A stretch of DNA of 18,623 bases from Spirochaetales bacterium UBA6872. Its GTDB lineage: Bacteria > Spirochaetota > Spirochaetia > Sphaerochaetales > Sphaerochaetaceae. The stretch is taken from positions 1-18,623 of the forward strand of contig DKCO01000002.1 of the NCBI GenBank assembly GCA_002452215.1, written 5' to 3'. Below, piece by piece: positions 14,954 through 18,623 of this stretch (the stretch's first letter is position 1; the number at the start of each line of letters is the position of its first letter). The position numbers and the translations under genes were made by a program. The notes below the pieces were generated by a model. That model ran no database searches. It had not been told where the DNA came from and saw only the letters and a list, made by a program, of their open reading frames with translations.

Positions 14954-16021
14954 TTACTCTTGTTTTGCTTTTGTCTTCAAGATTGCATTAAGCGTGGCAA
15001 ATCGGTCATGCCCCACTCCATCAAGACTCTTCGCCTGAGGAATCATTGCACTAATAATTTGCATTGGAATGATATATTCAAAAGGTCGTAAATAAATGTT
15101 ATCGTTAAGTATAAGATTCAAATTTCGCTTATCGCATGGCTCTTCATTGCCAATTGAAAAAACACTACTGGAATAATTCCTGTGGTACTTAATTAGCGAT
15201 TGGAATCTATTATAATCTTCAACATCATTTTTTTGTGGCATGAAATAGAATCCTGAAATATCCTTATCTATCGAGCAACTTGGGCCATGAAGGAATTCCT
15301 CGAATTCAAACCCACAAGATGGAATCAAAAGAGTCTCCATCAACTTCAATGCACTCTCTTTTGAGACTTCGCTATCACAGCCCTTACCTACTATATATGC
15401 ACACCTCGTGTCTTCCAGTTCTTGCCTATTGCTCTCAATCCAGCAAATGCTCCTGTCTATGTTTTCATCTATCGCACTTATTGTTTTTTCAAGAGAAGCA
15501 ATTGCATCATCATATTGATCCCTTGCGATTATTGAACAAGAGAGAGAGGCTTCCAATGCAAACAGATATAGAAGAAGGATTGTGGATGTATATCCCTTCG
15601 TCTTAGGGCCAACGTTTTCTTCTCCGCAAGGAATCTCGCAATAATTTTCACACATAGTATTTATGGCACCATTTTCATTGCCAGTCAATGCAATTGACAA
15701 ATAACCCTTATTGCGCTTGATAGCGCTTATGGTATTTGTAGAATTTCCACCTTGAGAAACATAGATAAGAAGAGGCCTTTTACCAAAGAAGGAAGATGCA
15801 CTTGATGACGACATGGAAGATACTTCTACACCAAGCACTTTTTCCATAAATGGCGATGCAGCTTTTGATGCATTCTTGCTTGTTCCACTAGCTATCAAAT
15901 ATATATGGTCGGGTCTGTTTTCCTTAAATAAAGTGACAAACTTCGATACATATCCTACCCTATTTGCCAATATCCGTCCCAATACTGGAGTCTGTTGTTT
16001 TATATAATCCATCATTTCCAT
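14954..16021 (-). CDS. Double-SIS-domain sugar-phosphate isomerase/deaminase-like protein
   Basis: The 355-residue protein has two SIS domains like the isomerase half of GlmS and like NagB-II, AgaS and FrlB enzymes. SIS1 (about 35-165) holds IASGTSKNAS (43-52), YVSQGGNSTNT (87-97) and GPKTKGYTST (138-147), the phosphosugar-binding loops. SIS2 (about 205-345) holds VGKGCDSEVSKESALKLMET (211-230) and FEEFLHGP (240-247), matching the GRG-ALKLKE and HGP motifs. The C-terminal tail differs from the usual NagB-II ending (a PRxLxKVT-type sequence) and reads GVGHDRFATLNAILKT, so it belongs to another subgroup. With the neighbouring kinase and GH9 genes, conversion of glucosamine 6-phosphate to fructose 6-phosphate is the best guess, but deglycase activity is possible. 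GAGGG precedes the ATG at 16021; four-base gaps separate it from both neighbours. Confidence 0.8.
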   Translation of the reverse strand: MEMMDYIKQQTPVLGRILANRVGYVSKFVTLFKENRPDHIYLIASGTSKNASKAASPFMEKVLGVEVSSMSSSSASSFFGKRPLLIYVSQGGNSTNTISAIKRNKGYLSIALTGNENGAINTMCENYCEIPCGEENVGPKTKGYTSTILLLYLFALEASLSCSIIARDQYDDAIASLEKTISAIDENIDRSICWIESNRQELEDTRCAYIVGKGCDSEVSKESALKLMETLLIPSCGFEFEEFLHGPSCSIDKDISGFYFMPQKNDVEDYNRFQSLIKYHRNYSSSVFSIGNEEPCDKRNLNLILNDNIYLRPFEYIIPMQIISAMIPQAKSLDGVGHDRFATLNAILKTKAKQE

Positions 16022-16025
16022 TTTT

Positions 16026-17774
16026 CTATTCCCTCTTTAAAGCCATTGCATACAAAAACCAAGTTGCATGAGGAATCCACTGTTCAGCCCAACGCCAGTT
16101 ATCATCAATCCTATCATCCGGTTTTACAACGAATTCGATGTCATTCTCATCTTCAAGGCCACTTGTTATGCCATTTACAATTCCGCCTGGACAATTGATG
16201 AAATCATAGCGATTCTTGAAAAAATACTGGATATTATTCCTTCCATAGCCTTCTAACATACATGCATCATATGGATTCTGCCCCAATATCCAGTCGAGAA
16301 TATCGTGACTCAATGTCAAAGCATCTTTTGCTAGCACAACATCATCCGTCATCTGTGCAACCATCTTAGCAGCAGCAGAGATAGATGCGATTCGTGCATT
16401 ATCACCTTGCCACCATGGCGCTGCAGTAGTTTTATGAGGAAAGAAGAACTTTACATTGAATTTGCCTTCTGAATAATCCTCAAAAACTGGATAATCGAAA
16501 GGATTGCAAATTCCTTTATTCAAATGTATTTTCCATCTCATGATATCGAAAGCAACACTTTTTGCTGATTCGGCCCTTTCTTTGTCTATCTCTATTTGCG
16601 AGTATTGCAACATGGCTATTAGAGGAAGCCCCTCATCCGAAGCACTGAAATATGGTAAATCAGATGAAAATTCAAGCCTTCTCATTCCTGGCAAAATCAC
16701 TTTTGCGCTATCAGTTAAGTAAGATACGTACTCCCTGCAATCTCTTAAATATTCATATTCATTTGTAGTTACATAGAGCTCTGTAGCCGCCAACAGGGCA
16801 CAATATATGTCAACAAGATTCCATTTGCCATCATTCGTATACTTCTCATTGTTATCCCTTAAATACTTATAGCTCGCTTTAGCGGAAAGAATATAGTCGC
16901 TTTGTTCATAATCTCGTGCAGGATAGTAATGTCGAGCACCAATCGCAAGAGCTGCAATAGCAGTTCCACCTCCACTTCTCATAGATGTCTCATAGTTTGT
17001 GTCATTAATGATTTCATCATCAGCTGTTGCCGCCTTGTCGCAAAATTGATCACTTGAGCCATGGTATTCAAATCCTATTCTCCTAGTGCCAACAACACTA
17101 TCCAATGCAGCCTCTCGACTTATGGAACGAAAGAATGAACCCGATGGGGCCCTCATTCGCATCAGAAAATCCAAGCCCCAGAAACCTTCATCATACAAAC
17201 GTCTTTTCAACATAGTGTATGATTCGTTGCCGCTTTCTTCTAAGATATCAGCAACCTTGAAAAATGCATATGCACTGAAGCTTGCTTGTTGCGGATTGTA
17301 GTACGTCGAGTGAGACAAATGACTTAAATGGATTCCATAATCACCTGTCGCATCATACCATGCGCCATGACCATCAACCAATCCTTCTCTCTCCCCCTCA
17401 AAAGGTAGTGCCTTGTCATCATAAGCCCATTCTCCACTATCTCTTTGAGCTTTGAAATAATAAGTAGTGGCATTCAACAGTCGCATTGTAGTCAAGTGTG
17501 AAGAAATCTCAAACTCGGCACTTAATACTCCTCCTACATTTATTCTGTATTTTCCTTCAATTTTAAGATCATCAAATCGACCAACTAGGTAATAGCCTGT
17601 ATGCCATGAAGCAACCCTCCCTGAGTATTGGAGATTTCCGCTATAAACTTCGCCATTGTTTTCATCCAATACTTTGAATGAGTTAATCTGGATATCCTTG
17701 ATATCACTTTGAATTACCACTTTCTTTGTATCATTAACACTGTAACCCAGATGGTTAATAAGTATTTTAAACAT
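16026..17774 (-). CDS. Cytoplasmic glycoside hydrolase family 9 protein (glucosaminidase/cellodextrinase-like)
   Basis: The 582-residue protein has an N-terminal Ig-like CelD_N-type domain (about 1-92, starting ILINHLGY) and an (alpha/alpha)6 GH9 barrel (about 95-580). There is no signal peptide, so it acts inside the cell. The catalytic-base region reads AWYDATGDYG (138-147), with Asp141 and Asp145 spaced by four. The general acid is probably Glu564 in WRWAEQWIPHATWFLYAMA near the C-terminus. DATGDYG and the intracellular location match the exo-beta-glucosaminidases of the Vibrio/Photobacterium chitobiose operons better than secreted cellulases (usually DAGDY). Other conserved GH9 pieces are TTAAPWWQGDNARI and DWILGQNPYDACML. 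The context of a sugar ABC permease, a GlcNAc-kinase-like gene and a SIS gene also favours amino-sugar disaccharides, although cellodextrin is not excluded. AAGGAGGA lies before the ATG; the permease gene ends 21 bases upstream. Confidence 0.86.
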   Translation of the reverse strand: MFKILINHLGYSVNDTKKVVIQSDIKDIQINSFKVLDENNGEVYSGNLQYSGRVASWHTGYYLVGRFDDLKIEGKYRINVGGVLSAEFEISSHLTTMRLLNATTYYFKAQRDSGEWAYDDKALPFEGEREGLVDGHGAWYDATGDYGIHLSHLSHSTYYNPQQASFSAYAFFKVADILEESGNESYTMLKRRLYDEGFWGLDFLMRMRAPSGSFFRSISREAALDSVVGTRRIGFEYHGSSDQFCDKAATADDEIINDTNYETSMRSGGGTAIAALAIGARHYYPARDYEQSDYILSAKASYKYLRDNNEKYTNDGKWNLVDIYCALLAATELYVTTNEYEYLRDCREYVSYLTDSAKVILPGMRRLEFSSDLPYFSASDEGLPLIAMLQYSQIEIDKERAESAKSVAFDIMRWKIHLNKGICNPFDYPVFEDYSEGKFNVKFFFPHKTTAAPWWQGDNARIASISAAAKMVAQMTDDVVLAKDALTLSHDILDWILGQNPYDACMLEGYGRNNIQYFFKNRYDFINCPGGIVNGITSGLEDENDIEFVVKPDDRIDDNWRWAEQWIPHATWFLYAMALKRE

Positions 17775-17795
17775 ATATTATCCTCCTTATTTTTT

Positions 17796-18617
17796 TTACC
17801 CTTTTACAGCACCTGCTGTCAGTCCTGACACAACTTGCTCCTGAGCAATTGCATAAAGGACAAGAGGTGGAATGATTGTAATGGTTATTGCAGCCATCAT
17901 TGCACCATAATCTGTGCCAAACATATTGCTCACCATTGACAAAATAACGCACACTGGCTTCATGCTTTGCCTTGAAATGTAAACAAGCGATGTGAAAAGA
18001 TCATTGTATGACCAGATAAAGACCATTATTGCTATAGTCGATATCATACTTCTGCAAAGCGGAACAGAAATCTTTGAAAATATTGTCCATACTCCTGCAC
18101 CATCAATTAAAGCTGCTTCATCCAACTCCTCCGGAAGGCTTTTCATGAAACCAGTCATCATTATTATTGAAAAGCATAGATTTCCAGCAGTTTGAGGTAT
18201 AATCGCAGCAAGATAAGAACCCTTTACAAAAGGTATTTTGCTCATTGTCACAAAATTTGGTATAACAGTTGCAAAAGCAGGAACCAAAAGACATGCTGTG
18301 AGCAATGAAAGTATAACGCTTGCAATCATAAGCTTAAAACGACCAAGCGCAAACGATGCCATGCTTGCAATTGCAATCACAAGGACAACTGTTGATCCTG
18401 ATATTATAATACTGTTGAAGAAAGCTTTAATCAGATTTACATCAGGATAACCAATAAGAGTCTTGTAGTTGACAAATTCCAATGAAGATGGAACAGACAT
18501 GCTGCTTCTTAATATCTCACCAGATGACTTGAAAGAATTCATGAACACCCATAAAAGAGGGATTATGCAAGTCAACGCCCATCCAATCAAAAGTGCAAAT
18601 TTTATAGTAAACGTCAT
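17796..18617 (-). CDS. CUT1-family carbohydrate ABC transporter permease (MalG-like), possibly 5'-incomplete
   Basis: This is an integral membrane permease of about 273 residues with roughly six helices (about 5-27, 67-91, 97-119, 137-158, 190-210 and 240-258). The cytoplasmic EAA loop EELDEAALIDGAGVWTIFSK (163-182), ending IS-VPL, contacts the ATPase subunit. PLLWVFMNSFKSSGEI near the start is the usual MalG-type N-terminal pattern. It should form a heterodimer with a MalF-like permease and work with a solute-binding lipoprotein; those genes would lie upstream, beyond the window. The ATG at 18617 is six bases from the window edge, and the frame stays open to the edge, so the true start may be a few codons further out. 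It is the first visible gene of the sugar operon and probably imports the GH9 substrate. Confidence 0.88.
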   Translation of the reverse strand: MTFTIKFALLIGWALTCIIPLLWVFMNSFKSSGEILRSSMSVPSSLEFVNYKTLIGYPDVNLIKAFFNSIIISGSTVVLVIAIASMASFALGRFKLMIASVILSLLTACLLVPAFATVIPNFVTMSKIPFVKGSYLAAIIPQTAGNLCFSIIMMTGFMKSLPEELDEAALIDGAGVWTIFSKISVPLCRSMISTIAIMVFIWSYNDLFTSLVYISRQSMKPVCVILSMVSNMFGTDYGAMMAAITITIIPPLVLYAIAQEQVVSGLTAGAVKG

Positions 18618-18623
18618 AAATAT

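Noticed and set aside
1..18623. CRISPR arrays, tRNA or rRNA genes, insertion sequences, phage or toxin-antitoxin modules
   Set aside because: No regularly spaced repeats, cloverleaf-like segments, transposase cores or paired small toxin/antitoxin genes were seen; only the tail of an Rpn-type gene is present.

Overview
The window is probably from an anaerobic, host-associated spirochaete (Sphaerochaeta/Treponema-like). This is an inference from gene content and order, not from a marker gene. It rests on a compact run of cdaA, a one-domain cdaR, acpS, truA, a UDG-like gene and priA, on the tail of an Rpn/YhgA-type nuclease gene, and on moderately AT-rich coding sequence with strong GGAGG-type ribosome binding sites. 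No rRNA or tRNA gene, CRISPR array or insertion sequence was seen.

Except for the fragment at the extreme left, every gene lies on the minus strand, so transcription runs from right to left. Region 1 (18623 to 14014) is a tightly packed carbohydrate operon. It encodes a CUT1-type sugar ABC permease at the window edge, a signal-less family 9 glycoside hydrolase, a double-SIS sugar-phosphate isomerase/deaminase-like protein, and a BadF/N-acetylglucosamine-kinase-like kinase. Together they suggest import of a small (amino-sugar) oligosaccharide, cytoplasmic cleavage by GH9, phosphorylation by the kinase, and isomerisation or deamination by the SIS protein. A ROK-family regulator (13881 to 12694) follows after a 132-base gap and is the obvious candidate local repressor.

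Region 2 (12644 to 8202) holds a large PreP-type M16C oligopeptidase, which appears to start on a leaderless transcript, and a glycerol kinase with its own promoter-like sequence. Region 3 (8197 to 3211) is a chain of overlapping housekeeping genes: c-di-AMP cyclase CdaA, a minimal CdaR, holo-ACP synthase, tRNA pseudouridine synthase A, a UDG-family protein with degraded active-site motifs, and the PriA helicase. Four bases separate glpK from cdaA, so glycerol metabolism, c-di-AMP, lipid synthesis, tRNA modification and replication restart may share transcripts. A small orphan lipoprotein follows priA.

Region 4 (2784 to 2517) is a gene-free stretch with a perfect AT-rich palindrome, a promoter-like sequence for the genes to its left, and two stem-loops. 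Region 5 (2516 to 315) is a translationally coupled three-gene accessory cassette: an LCM/TcmP-type methyltransferase, a six-helix membrane protein (DUF6796-like) and an ATC-hydrolase-family protein. Its function is unknown to me. At the far left (+ strand, 1 to 170) is the end of the Rpn-type gene and its probable terminators.

The items most worth a second look are the GH9/BadF/SIS amino-sugar pathway, the methyltransferase/membrane protein/ATC-hydrolase cassette with its palindromic operator candidate, the UDG-like protein that keeps its iron-sulfur cysteines but has lost its catalytic motifs, and the leaderless start of the M16 peptidase.
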